From Salinarimonas sp052380005 (lineage in GTDB: Bacteria > Pseudomonadota > Alphaproteobacteria > Rhizobiales > Beijerinckiaceae): DNA of 22,015 nucleotides. Below the pieces are notes generated by a model, which worked only from the letters and a program-made list of their open reading frames with translations, ran no database searches and was not told the origin of the DNA. The DNA lies in NCBI GenBank assembly GCA_052380005.1, contig JBQTCJ010000074.1; one strand, 5' to 3'. This document shows positions 1-7,161 of this stretch, piece after piece (the stretch's first letter is position 1; every line of letters begins with the position of its first letter). The position numbers and the translations under genes were made by a program.

Positions 1-822
1 GCGGCGGACGTGCGCGCGGTCGCCGGGCGGGGCCTCGAGGGCCGCGCCGGGGATGCCCGCTGGGCCATCGGCAGCGCCCGGCACATGGCCGATCTCGGCG
101 TCGCGATCGAGGCCGCGTCGCAGGATGCGCGGGCCGCGCAGGAGGAGGGGCGCTCCGTGTCCTATCTCGCCCGGCTCGGCGGCACGCCGCAGGAGGCACC
201 CCGCCTCGTCGCGCTCCTCGCCTTCGCCGACCTCCCTCGCGACACCGCCGCGGACGCCGTCGCGCGGCTCGAGGCCATGGGCATCGTCTCCGTCATGCTC
301 ACGGGCGACAATGCCGGCGCCGCGCATGCCGTCGCCCGCGCCATCGGTGTCGACGAGGTCGTGGCCGAGGTCCTGCCGGAGGACAAGGCCCGCATCGTCG
401 CCGAGCTGAAGGCCCGCTTCGGCGAGGTCGCCATGGTCGGCGACGGCATCAACGACGCGCCGGCGCTGGCCGCCGCCGACCTCGGCATCGCCATGGGCTC
501 GGGCACCGACGTCGCCATGGAGGCCGCGGGCGTGACCCTGATGCGCGCCGATCCCGAGGCGGTCGCCGACGCGATCGAGATCGCGCGGGCGACGCAGGCG
601 AAGATCCGGCAGAACCTGTTCTGGGCCTTCGCCTACAACGCCGCGGGCATCCCGCTCGCCGCCTTCGGCCTGCTCAGCCCGGTCATCGCCGGCGCGGCGA
701 TGGCCTTCTCCAGCGTCTCGGTCGTCTCCAACGCGCTGCTGCTGCGGCGCTGGAAGCCCAAGGCGCGCTCGGCGGCGGCCGCGACGTCGGGTGCCGCTTC
801 CTCGCGGGGAGGCGCGGCATGA
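1..822 (+). CDS. copA: Copper-exporting P1B-type ATPase, C-terminal part (5' truncated by window)
   Basis: The reading frame is open from the first base, so the gene begins upstream of the window. The visible part is the end of the soluble ATPase domain and the last two membrane helices of a heavy-metal P-type ATPase, an inner-membrane pump that exports Cu(I) using ATP. Seen directly: the P-domain motif MLTGDN near residue 100, the hinge motif GDGINDAPAL near 150, and the C-terminal helices containing NLFWAFAYNA and AFSSVSVVSNALLL, a pattern typical of Cu+ ATPases. The phosphorylated DKTGT loop, CPC motif and metal-binding N-terminus lie outside the window. The stop overlaps the start of a CueR-like regulator by four bases (ATGA), which supports copper rather than zinc or cadmium as substrate. 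Confidence is high for the family and good for copper. Confidence 0.92.
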   Translation, partial: AADVRAVAGRGLEGRAGDARWAIGSARHMADLGVAIEAASQDARAAQEEGRSVSYLARLGGTPQEAPRLVALLAFADLPRDTAADAVARLEAMGIVSVMLTGDNAGAAHAVARAIGVDEVVAEVLPEDKARIVAELKARFGEVAMVGDGINDAPALAAADLGIAMGSGTDVAMEAAGVTLMRADPEAVADAIEIARATQAKIRQNLFWAFAYNAAGIPLAAFGLLSPVIAGAAMAFSSVSVVSNALLLRRWKPKARSAAAATSGAASSRGGAA

Positions 823-1208
823 GGATCGGCGAGGCCGCCCGGCGCTCCGGCGTCTCTGCGAAGATGATCCGCTACTACGAGGAGATCGGCCTGCTCGCCC
901 CCGCGGGGCGGGCCGGCAACTCCTACCGCGACTTCGACGCGCGCGAGCTGCACGAGCTCGTCTTCATCCGCCGCGCCCGCGCGCTCGGCTTTTCCATCGA
1001 GGAGATCGCCCGGCTCCTCGCGCTGTGGCGCGACCGGGGGCGGCCGAGCCGGGAGGTCAAGGAGATCGCGGACCGGCACGTGGCCGACCTGAAGACGCGC
1101 ATCACCGACCTCCAGGCGATGGTCGACCAGCTCGAGCACCTTTCGCATTGCTGCGCGGGCGACGACCGGCCGGACTGCCCCATCCTCGCCGACCTCGCGA
1201 GCCCGTGA
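819..1208 (+). CDS. cueR: MerR-family copper-responsive regulator (CueR-like)
   Basis: A 129-residue MerR-family transcription activator. The N-terminal winged helix (residues 1-70, with the motif MIRYYEEIGLL at 16-26) is followed by a long dimerisation helix (about 78-108) and a C-terminal metal-binding loop. The loop has Cys112 and Cys120 separated by seven residues (CAGDDRPDC), the same spacing and numbering as the two Cu(I)-ligating cysteines of E. coli CueR. An extra Cys111 sits beside the first ligand. In the known family, Cu(I) binding to these cysteines activates transcription of the copper ATPase gene from a promoter with an over-long spacer. That promoter would lie upstream of the truncated ATPase gene, outside the window. 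The ATGA overlap with the ATPase gene implies co-transcription and hence autoregulation. Confidence 0.9.
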   Translation: MRIGEAARRSGVSAKMIRYYEEIGLLAPAGRAGNSYRDFDARELHELVFIRRARALGFSIEEIARLLALWRDRGRPSREVKEIADRHVADLKTRITDLQAMVDQLEHLSHCCAGDDRPDCPILADLASP

Positions 1209-1419
1209 TCGCGGCGCCCACGGCGGGCGCGCGGCACCGCCGCCGTTACGCCGTATTCACGCTCGATTAACCCTGACCGAATCGAGACGCGACGCAGGGG
1301 ATTCGCCGCGCGTCCGTCAAGGCTTCGTCAACCACGACGGGGCAAACAAGGGACGGGTCGGCGTGCGACGGGGCACGTGCGCCCGCCCGCATCCGGTCTC
1401 CAGGAGTCACAGGTCCGCC

Positions 1420-1932
1420 ATGCTCGCGTCGCTCTCTTCTGTTCGCGCCCTCCGCCTCGCGGCGGTGGTCGCCCTGCCCCTCGCGCTCGCCGCCTGCGCT
1501 GCGACCCCACCCGGCGCCGAGCTCGGCGCGGGCGCCGGCGGCGTCGCCGGCTCCGCCACGCCGGGCTCCGCCCAGGACTTCACCGTCAACGTCGGCGACC
1601 GCGTCTTCTTCGAGACCGACCAATCGACGCTCACGTCGACCGCCCAGGCGACGCTCGACCTGCAGGCGCAGTGGCTCGCGCGCTATCCGCGCTACGCGGT
1701 GCTGATCGAGGGGCACGCCGACGAGCGCGGCACGCGCGAGTACAACTTCTCGCTCGGCGCCCGCCGCGCCCAGGCCGTGCGCGACTACCTCGCGGCGCGC
1801 GGCGTCGACACGGGTCGCATCCGCACCGTCTCCTACGGCAAGGAGCGCCCCGCCGCCGCCTGCTCCGACACGTCCTGCCAGTCGCAGAACCGCCGGGCCG
1901 TCACCGTGCTCGAGGGCGGCGCCGGCGCCTGA
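1420..1932 (+). CDS. pal: Peptidoglycan-associated outer-membrane lipoprotein Pal
   Basis: A 170-residue lipoprotein with a signal peptide ending in the lipobox LAAC; Cys26 would be acylated and anchored in the outer membrane. A short Gly/Ala-rich linker leads to an OmpA-like peptidoglycan-binding domain (about 55-168) containing VYFETD-type sequence (VFFETD), the signature GHADERGTREYN and the C-terminal NRRAVTV. In the known Tol-Pal system Pal ties the outer membrane to peptidoglycan and works with TolB during division. ATG 1420 is preferred to an upstream in-frame ATG at 1363 because AGGAG at 1402-1406 precedes it and because the later start gives a normal lipoprotein signal. Unusually, tolQRAB and ybgF are not adjacent: cueR lies upstream and a convergent Lrp gene downstream. 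Confidence 0.9.
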   Translation: MLASLSSVRALRLAAVVALPLALAACAATPPGAELGAGAGGVAGSATPGSAQDFTVNVGDRVFFETDQSTLTSTAQATLDLQAQWLARYPRYAVLIEGHADERGTREYNFSLGARRAQAVRDYLAARGVDTGRIRTVSYGKERPAAACSDTSCQSQNRRAVTVLEGGAGA

Positions 1933-1965
1933 CGCGCCCCCCGCTTCCCGAAACGCCGCTGCCGC

Positions 1966-2442
1966 TCACGCATAGTCGAGCGGCAGCGCCGTCGTGTTCT
2001 TGATCCGCTCCATGGCGAAGGACGAGGACACGTCGTAGAGGTCCGCGACCGCGATCAGCCGCTTGTAGACGCGGTCGTAGGCGGCGATGTCGGGCACGAC
2101 GACGCGCAGCAGGTAGTCGACCTGGCCGCTCATGCGCCACAGCTCGACCACCTCGGGGATCTTGGCCACCGCCTCGCAGAAGCGCCGCGCCCACTCCGCC
2201 TCGTGGCGGCTCGTGCGCACCATGACGAACACCGTCACGCCGACGTTGAGCCTGTCCGGGTCGAGCAGCGCGACCCGTCGCACGATGACGCCCGCCTCCT
2301 CCAGCTTGCGGATGCGCCGCCACAGCGGCGAGGGCGAGAGCCCGACCTGCGCGGCGAGCGCGTCGAGCGGCTGGGTCGCGTCCTCCTGGAGGCAGGCGAG
2401 GATTCTGCGATCGGTCGTATCGAGGGTGGTTTTTTCCGTCAT
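1966..2442 (-). CDS. Lrp/AsnC-family transcriptional regulator
   Basis: A 158-residue regulator of the feast/famine family. Residues about 8-60 form the AsnC-type helix-turn-helix (ALAAQVGLSPSPLWRRIRKL), and residues 65-150 form the RAM ligand-binding and oligomerisation domain, with GQVDYLLRVVVPD as the recognisable core. Members usually sense an amino acid and act on nearby genes as well as on themselves. The start at 2442 was chosen over an upstream in-frame ATG because the family motif begins a few residues after MTEKTTLDTTD. The gene is divergent from a DUF6356-like gene, and the 122-bp shared gap contains inverted and direct repeats that could be its operator. It converges with pal. The ligand cannot be told from the sequence. 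Confidence 0.88.
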   Translation of the reverse strand: MTEKTTLDTTDRRILACLQEDATQPLDALAAQVGLSPSPLWRRIRKLEEAGVIVRRVALLDPDRLNVGVTVFVMVRTSRHEAEWARRFCEAVAKIPEVVELWRMSGQVDYLLRVVVPDIAAYDRVYKRLIAVADLYDVSSSFAMERIKNTTALPLDYA

Positions 2443-2453
2443 TCGCGGGTCTC

Positions 2454-2510
2454 GCGCAAAGGGATTGCGCAAACCTAGCGCGTGGGCGCGACATTGGCAA
2501 AGCGCTTGCC
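2454..2510. promoter_or_regulatory. Repeats in the divergent lrp / DUF6356-like gap
   Basis: Two kinds of repeat lie between the divergent genes. GCGCAAA occurs at 2454-2460 and again at 2467-2473, thirteen bases apart start to start. GGCAA and TTGCC arms at 2496-2500 and 2506-2510 form a perfect 15-base inverted repeat around AGCGC. Lrp-family regulators commonly bind such sites upstream of their own gene, so an autoregulatory operator is a reasonable inference, but nothing here proves it. Confidence 0.35.
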
Positions 2511-2564
2511 GGCCGGCGGAGCGATGATGGGGCTCGCGACGAGACCGCACCCCGGAGCCGCCCG

Positions 2565-2843
2565 ATGACCCGAGAGACCTCGCACGAGACCCCGCGCCGC
2601 CTGTCCTTCACGGACCACCCCGCCTCCGTCGGCGAGACCTATCTCGAGCACATGGGCGTCGCCTTCTCCTTCGGCGGGCGCATGCTGCTCGCGGGGCTCG
2701 CCTGCCTCGCCCACGGCGTCTTCCCCTTCCTGTTCACCAAGACCGGCTCGCGCGCCGTGACCGAGCTGCACGAGCGCATGGTGGCCAACCGCGTGCGCCA
2801 CGGCGCCCGGCCGGCACGCGGCGAGGCCTCGGCTCAGCGGTAG
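2565..2843 (+). CDS. Small DUF6356-like membrane protein
   Basis: A 92-residue protein of unknown function. I recognise the layout of the DUF6356 family from memory: a conserved start containing FTDHPASVGETYLEHM (15-30), one hydrophobic helix (about 32-58, with GGRMLLAGLACLAHG) and a short basic, His/Arg-rich cytoplasmic tail with LHERM. It is probably a single-pass inner-membrane protein. The start ATG at 2565 is preceded by GGAG about ten bases upstream. It is divergent from an Lrp-type gene, and its last 10 bases overlap the end of the convergent CIA30-domain gene. No enzymatic motif is visible. The gene looks real because its sequence is family-like and it runs the full length without internal irregularities. 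Confidence 0.75.
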   Translation: MTRETSHETPRRLSFTDHPASVGETYLEHMGVAFSFGGRMLLAGLACLAHGVFPFLFTKTGSRAVTELHERMVANRVRHGARPARGEASAQR

Positions 2844-3343
2844 AGCGAAAGCCGCGCGAGAGCCAGGTCGGCCTGGAATGCGCGCCCGATGGCGACGAGG
2901 CCGATGCGTCGCGCACCCGAGAGATCGAGCGGCGTCTCGATGCGGTGCGGGCGGAAGTCGGCGAAGGGCAGGCGCAGGCGCGTCCATCCCGGCGGCGCGA
3001 CGAACCCGGCGCGATAGGATTGCCAGGGACGCGCCACGTCGCGGGTGCGCAGGTGGACGCCGTAGGCCTCGCCGTTGCCGATCACGTCGAGCTCGAGCCC
3101 CGCGAAGCCGGAGAGGTCGACCGGCTCGCCGTCGGGGGCGAGATCGCGGGCCATCTGCACGAAGCCGCCGTCGTTCTCGAGGCTGACGCGCCCGGTGAGC
3201 CGCAGCGCCCGGCGTCCGGCGACGGTCTCGACGATCGCGCGCCCGTCCGAGACGCCGCCCATCACCCGGTCTGAGATCAAGCGCCAGGCGCCGGCATCGG
3301 GGTCGGCGTCGCCGTCTGCGCGGGAGAAGTCGTTCAGGATCAT
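2834..3343 (-). CDS. CIA30-domain protein
   Basis: A 169-residue soluble protein made of one CIA30 (complex I intermediate-associated protein 30) domain, a galactose-binding-like beta sandwich. The hallmark SDRVMGGVSDG is at residues 24-34, followed by a GFVQMARDL strand and the C-terminal strands typical of the family. In eukaryotes NDUFAF1/CIA30 helps assemble respiratory complex I. Bacterial members are widespread, but their role is generally unknown, so a complex I role here is not claimed. No signal peptide is present. The start at 3343 has a good ribosome-binding sequence (GAGGA, about five bases upstream). It ends inside the last codons of the convergent DUF6356-like gene and is divergent from the signalling operon at 3569. 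Confidence 0.82.
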   Translation of the reverse strand: MILNDFSRADGDADPDAGAWRLISDRVMGGVSDGRAIVETVAGRRALRLTGRVSLENDGGFVQMARDLAPDGEPVDLSGFAGLELDVIGNGEAYGVHLRTRDVARPWQSYRAGFVAPPGWTRLRLPFADFRPHRIETPLDLSGARRIGLVAIGRAFQADLALARLSLYR

Positions 3344-3568
3344 GGGGCGTCCTCGGCGAAGGGTGGTAAAGTGGGGTCGGGAGCGAGCCCGAGCTCGCGA
3401 GCGGTGTCACTCCAGAATGGAGCGGATTCGCGCCGGCCGCTCTCGATTCGGAGAGAAGACGCGGTGAATTGAGCAAGGAATTTCTGCTTTCCTCCCGAAA
3501 CCGAAACCCGGCATGCCCGGCCTGCCGCCAGGCCGCTGCACCACCCCGTCTCGCGGAGCTTCTCGCGC
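3344..3568. other. Divergent intergenic region, CIA30 gene / signalling operon
   Basis: This 225-base non-coding gap separates the minus-strand CIA30 gene from the plus-strand operon starting at 3569, so it should hold promoters for both. I see a small inverted repeat CTCCA-GAA-TGGAG at 3410-3422 and an A/T-richer patch around 3465-3505, but no clear -35/-10 pair. No convincing small gene is present. Confidence 0.4.
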
Positions 3569-4108
3569 ATGTCCCGCTCGTCCCGCGCCCACCGCATCCC
3601 CGCCCTCGCCCTTCTCCTCGCGCTCGCGACGGCTCTCCTCGGAGCGGCCCCGCTCGCCTCCCCGGCGGCGGCGCAGGACATGCTCGTCGCCCGCTGGGTC
3701 GACGACAAGGGGACCGAGATCGCCCGCCGCGGCTTCGACCTCGACGCGCTGGAGGCGCTCGCCCCGATCGCCATCGAGACGACGACGCCCTGGACCGAGG
3801 GCGTCGTGCGCTTCGAGGGCGCGCGGCTCGGCGCGCTGGCCGCGCTCGCGCCCGAGGCCGGCGAGATCGCCGAGGCGCGGCTCACCGCGCTCAACGACTA
3901 TACGATCGCCGTGCCGGCGGAGGATTGGTCGGCCTGGGATCCCGTTCTGGCGACACGGGTCGACGGTGCACGCATGCGGGTGCGCGACCGCGGCCCGATC
4001 TGGCTCGTCTACCCGCTCGATTCCGATCCCGCGCTTCAGACCCAGCGGCACCATGCCCGCATGATCTGGCAGGTCCACGAGATCGTCTTCGTGGCGGCCG
4101 GCCGGTGA
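3569..4108 (+). CDS. Secreted molybdopterin-oxidoreductase-fold protein lacking cysteine
   Basis: A 179-residue exported protein. It has a signal peptide (residues 1 to about 35, ending SPAAA) followed by a small domain resembling the oxidoreductase molybdopterin-binding (sulfite-oxidase-like) fold. Family-like landmarks are TTPWTEGVVRFEGARLGALA (72-91 region), ALNDYTIAVP, and GPIWLVYPLD near the C-terminus. Catalytic sulfite-oxidase family proteins ligate molybdenum through a cysteine. This protein contains no cysteine anywhere, so it probably does not act as a standard molybdenum enzyme. It overlaps the following sensor-kinase gene by four bases (GTGA), which suggests a periplasmic partner or ligand-binding subunit for that kinase. 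The family is recognised with moderate confidence; the sensory role is inference from context. Confidence 0.72.
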   Translation: MSRSSRAHRIPALALLLALATALLGAAPLASPAAAQDMLVARWVDDKGTEIARRGFDLDALEALAPIAIETTTPWTEGVVRFEGARLGALAALAPEAGEIAEARLTALNDYTIAVPAEDWSAWDPVLATRVDGARMRVRDRGPIWLVYPLDSDPALQTQRHHARMIWQVHEIVFVAAGR

Positions 4109-5895
4109 GCCGCACCGTGAGCCGCCCTCCGGTCCGCCCGGCCATGATCCGGCGGCGACGCGTCGCGCTCGTCGCGCTCCTCATCCTCGCCTGCGGCGTC
4201 TTCATCGCCGCGACGGCGGGTGTCTACGTGCGCCAGATCGAGCAGAAGGCGCTCCTCACCGAGACGATCCGCGCCTCGGGCTGGACCGCCTACCAGGCCA
4301 AGCTCGAGCACGTGCGCAGCCTGGCCGCGCTGGAGCTCGCCGCGCATGCACCCTCCCCCGCCGGCCTCTCCGAGGCGACGCTGCGGCTCGAGATCCTGCT
4401 CTCGCGCCTGCCGCTGATCACGACGTCGGACGAGGGCGACTTCCTCTCCTCGCTCCCCGGCGTCCCGGAGCTCGCCGCGCGCATGGAAGCGGAGGTCGCC
4501 GCGGTGGCGGACGAGGTCTACGCCGCCGATTTCGACGAGCCCGGCATCCGCGCGCGGCTCGACGGCTGGCGGGCACGGATCGCAGCCTTCGAGGTGCCGC
4601 TCCAGGAGATGCTCCAGCAGACCGTCGCCTACAACGAACGGCTCTTCCGGCGCGAGAGTGAGCTGAGCGAGGCGACCGCGATCCTGCCGCTCGGCTCGCT
4701 GGTGATCTCCGGGGCGATCCTCGTCGGGCTCCTGATCGTCCAGGTCCGGCGCGCCGAGCACGGCCTCGACGAGATGCGCGCCGCCCGCGCCGAAGCCGCG
4801 GAGAACGAGGCGAGCCTCAGGCGCATGATCGAGGCCGCCCCGGTCGCCTTCGTCGTCGCCGACCCGCACACGGATGCGGCCGTGTTCATCAACGCCAGCG
4901 CGGCGGGGCTCGTCGCGGACGATCCGCGCGACGGCGCCTGGCGGGCGGCGATCGGGCAGTGCCGCCGCGCCGTCGGCGCGCGCGGCGCGCTGGCGCGGCG
5001 CCCGTCCGATCCCGCGGTGCCGGTCACCCTGCGCCATCCCGGCGGCTGGCTGATGAGCTGCACCGTGCTCCACAGCCGCATCGTCTGGAACGGACGCGAG
5101 CAGAGCCTCTACGCGCTGGTCGAGACCACGCGCTCGCGCTCGGCCGAGCGCGAGGCGATGCAGGCCTCCACGCTCGCCACGGTGGGCGAGATGGCGGCGG
5201 CGATCGTGCACGAGATCAACCAGCCGCTCGCGACGATGAAGATGGCCTCCTCCAACGCGCTCGCGCTCCTCGACGAGGGCGCGCCGGCCGAGAAGCTCAG
5301 GCCCAAGCTCGCGCGGATCGACGCGCAGGTCGACCGCGCTCGACGGATCACCGATCAGATCCGGCGGCTGGTACGGCGCGGGGACGACCGCCCGCATCCG
5401 CCGTTCTCGCCGCCGGAGGCGATCGAGCGCGCGGTGGGCGCCGTCGCCGAGCAGTACCAGCGGGCCGGCATCACGCTGTCGATACGGGTGGAGGACGCCC
5501 GCGGCAGCTTCGTCGCCGGCGATCCGACCCTGTTCGAGCAGGTGCTCGTCAACCTGCTCGTGAACGCCCACGACGCCTTCGGCCCGCCCGAGCGCCGGGC
5601 GGCGGGCACGCCCGAGCCGCGGGTGCGGGTGCGTGCGCAGGTCGAGGAGGGCATGCTCGTCGTCGAGGTGCACGACAATGCCGGCGGGCTGCCGCCGGAG
5701 ATCGCCGAGCGCCTGTTCGAGCCCTTCGTCACCACGAAGCCCGCCGGCGAGGGGACCGGGCTCGGTCTCGCGCTCGCGCGCAAGATCGTGGCCGACATGG
5801 GCGGGCGTGTCGGAGCCGACACGGTGGCGGGCGGGGCGCTCTTCGACGTGCGCCTTCCGCTCGCCACACCCGCCCGCGCCGCCGCGGCAGCCTGA
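4105..5895 (+). CDS. Membrane sensor histidine kinase
   Basis: A 596-residue kinase. TM1 is at about 20-42, a mostly helical periplasmic sensor region at 43-190, TM2 at about 193-215, then a coiled linker and a PAS-like segment (about 230-345). The dimerisation domain has the phospho-accepting His369 in HEINQPLATMK. The ATPase domain has the N box (Asn487 in NLLVNAHDAF), G1 (Asp524 in HDNAGGLP) and G2 (548-555, GEGTGLGL). The HEINQPL type is typical of the FixL/DctB-like kinase group. The GTG at 4105 overlaps the stop of the preceding secreted-protein gene, suggesting translational coupling; an in-frame ATG at 4144 is an alternative start. The next gene, a single receiver, follows after nine bases and is the likely phosphate acceptor. 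The signal is unknown. Confidence 0.9.
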   Translation: MSRTVSRPPVRPAMIRRRRVALVALLILACGVFIAATAGVYVRQIEQKALLTETIRASGWTAYQAKLEHVRSLAALELAAHAPSPAGLSEATLRLEILLSRLPLITTSDEGDFLSSLPGVPELAARMEAEVAAVADEVYAADFDEPGIRARLDGWRARIAAFEVPLQEMLQQTVAYNERLFRRESELSEATAILPLGSLVISGAILVGLLIVQVRRAEHGLDEMRAARAEAAENEASLRRMIEAAPVAFVVADPHTDAAVFINASAAGLVADDPRDGAWRAAIGQCRRAVGARGALARRPSDPAVPVTLRHPGGWLMSCTVLHSRIVWNGREQSLYALVETTRSRSAEREAMQASTLATVGEMAAAIVHEINQPLATMKMASSNALALLDEGAPAEKLRPKLARIDAQVDRARRITDQIRRLVRRGDDRPHPPFSPPEAIERAVGAVAEQYQRAGITLSIRVEDARGSFVAGDPTLFEQVLVNLLVNAHDAFGPPERRAAGTPEPRVRVRAQVEEGMLVVEVHDNAGGLPPEIAERLFEPFVTTKPAGEGTGLGLALARKIVADMGGRVGADTVAGGALFDVRLPLATPARAAAAA

Positions 5896-5904
5896 CGGAG
5901 CCGG

Positions 5905-6276
5905 ATGATGATCCTGGTCGTGGACGACGAAGAGGAGCTCCTCGAGGAGATCGTCGAGATGCTCGAGCGCCGGGGCCTCGCCGTCCTCGGCGAGAGCCGG
6001 CCGCGCGCCGCGCTCGACCTGCTGGCGCTGCGCCCGGAGATCGACGTCGTCGTGACCGACTGGCGCATGCCCGGCCTCGACGGGCTCGCCCTGATGCGCG
6101 CCGCCCGCTGCGACCCCTGCGCGCGACGCGATCGCCGCTTCTTCGTCATGACCGGGCACGAGGGCGACGCCGGCCTCGCCCAGGCGCTCGCCGCCGGCGC
6201 GTCGGGCGTCCTGCGCAAGCCCTTCGCGCCGGAGGAATTGAACGCGGCTTTGGCAGATCACGCATACGAAACGTGA
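5905..6276 (+). CDS. Single-domain response regulator (receiver only)
   Basis: A 123-residue CheY-like receiver without an output domain. The acidic pair Asp7-Asp8 is in LVVDDEEE, the phospho-accepting Asp52 is in VVTDWRMPG, the conserved Thr83 is in VMTGHEG, and Lys105 is in LRKPF. All catalytic positions are intact. It starts nine bases after the histidine kinase gene and so is almost certainly that kinase's target. With no DNA-binding domain it may relay phosphate, act as a phosphate sink, or signal by protein contact. A second regulator with an output domain lies just downstream. ATG codons at 5905 and 5908 are both possible starts. Confidence 0.9.
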   Translation: MMILVVDDEEELLEEIVEMLERRGLAVLGESRPRAALDLLALRPEIDVVVTDWRMPGLDGLALMRAARCDPCARRDRRFFVMTGHEGDAGLAQALAAGASGVLRKPFAPEELNAALADHAYET

Positions 6277-6328
6277 AGAACTGCGAGCTAACATACGTTT
6301 GTCTGCTGGCGATCGAGCGAGGACGAAC

Positions 6329-7135
6329 GTGATCGGGACGACGACGAGCACGCGCGAGGCGACGGGGGCGACGACGGTGCCGACGGCGCTCCTGGTGGAC
6401 GACGACACCGCCTTCGTCGAGGAGCTGGCCGAGGGGCTGGAACGGCTCGGGCTGCGCGTCGTGTGCGCCCACGACGCCACCGAGGCGCTCGCAGCCGTCG
6501 ATCGCCATCCCGACATCGGGGCGATCGTCGTCGACGTGGGCCTGCCGCGGATCGACGGGATCGAGCTCCTGCGCAAGCTGCGCACGCGCCGACGCGAGCA
6601 GCCTCTGCCGGCGATCGTGCTCACCGGCGAGGCGACGCTCGAGCGCGCCGTCGCCGCGCTGCGTGTGGAGGCGCACGACTTCCTGCAGAAGCCGGTGGAT
6701 GCCCACGAGGTCGCAGCCGCCCTGCGCGCCGCCTGCATGCGGCGCGAGGACGAGCCCGCCCCGGTCGAGGCCACGACCAGCGCGCCGCGCCGCAGCCCCA
6801 CCGCGGGGGAGCGCCTCGCCTCCGTGCTCGCCATCCGCAAGGAGCGCAAGCGCATCTTCGGGCCCGACCTCTTCGAGGACCCGGTCTGGGAGATGCTGCT
6901 CGACCTCGCCAACGCCGGGGCGCGAGGCGAGGAGGTGCCGGTCACGAGCCTTTGCCTCGTCTCGGGGGTCTCGACGACGACGGCCCTGCGGCGCCTCGAC
7001 GACATGGCGGCAGCCGCCCTGATCGAGCGGCGACGCGACCCGACGGACGGGCGGCGCATCCTGGTGCGCCTCACCGCGGACGGTCGCGAGAAGGTGGCGC
7101 GCTACCTCGAAGCGCTCGATCAGAAATTCGGCTGA
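6329..7135 (+). CDS. Response regulator with MarR-like winged-helix output
   Basis: A 268-residue regulator. After a variable 18-residue N-terminus, residues 19-135 form a receiver with Asp24-Asp26 (LLVDDD), the phospho-accepting Asp69 (VVDVGLP), Thr99 (VLTGEA) and Lys121 (LQKPVD). Residues about 165-265 form a winged helix with the MarR hallmark wing RRDPTDGRRILVRLT, rather than the OmpR- or NarL-type outputs most regulators carry. A GTG start at 6329 was chosen because AGGA at 6320-6323 sits five bases upstream; a TTG at 6299 would add ten residues. It lies 52 bases after the single receiver gene and probably completes the operon, giving the DNA-binding output of the system. MarR proteins usually dimerise and repress, but that is not shown here. 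Confidence 0.85.
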   Translation: MIGTTTSTREATGATTVPTALLVDDDTAFVEELAEGLERLGLRVVCAHDATEALAAVDRHPDIGAIVVDVGLPRIDGIELLRKLRTRRREQPLPAIVLTGEATLERAVAALRVEAHDFLQKPVDAHEVAAALRAACMRREDEPAPVEATTSAPRRSPTAGERLASVLAIRKERKRIFGPDLFEDPVWEMLLDLANAGARGEEVPVTSLCLVSGVSTTTALRRLDDMAAAALIERRRDPTDGRRILVRLTADGREKVARYLEALDQKFG

Positions 7136-7161
7136 TCACCCGCGCGTCCCGAGCCGGCGCT

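Noticed and set aside
6278..6299. GAAC and CGTT upstream of the REC-MarR gene as an EcfG promoter
   Set aside because: The spacing is 14 bases instead of 16-17 and the first base of GGAAC is missing.
6299..6301. TTG start for the REC-MarR gene
   Set aside because: GTG 6329 has AGGA at ideal spacing; the TTG has no ribosome-binding sequence.
4036..7074. A 1012-codon open frame on the minus strand across the kinase operon
   Set aside because: Its translation is Arg/Ala/Gly-rich low-complexity sequence without any family motif, and the plus strand there encodes four proteins with intact motifs. Long antisense frames are common in DNA this GC-rich.
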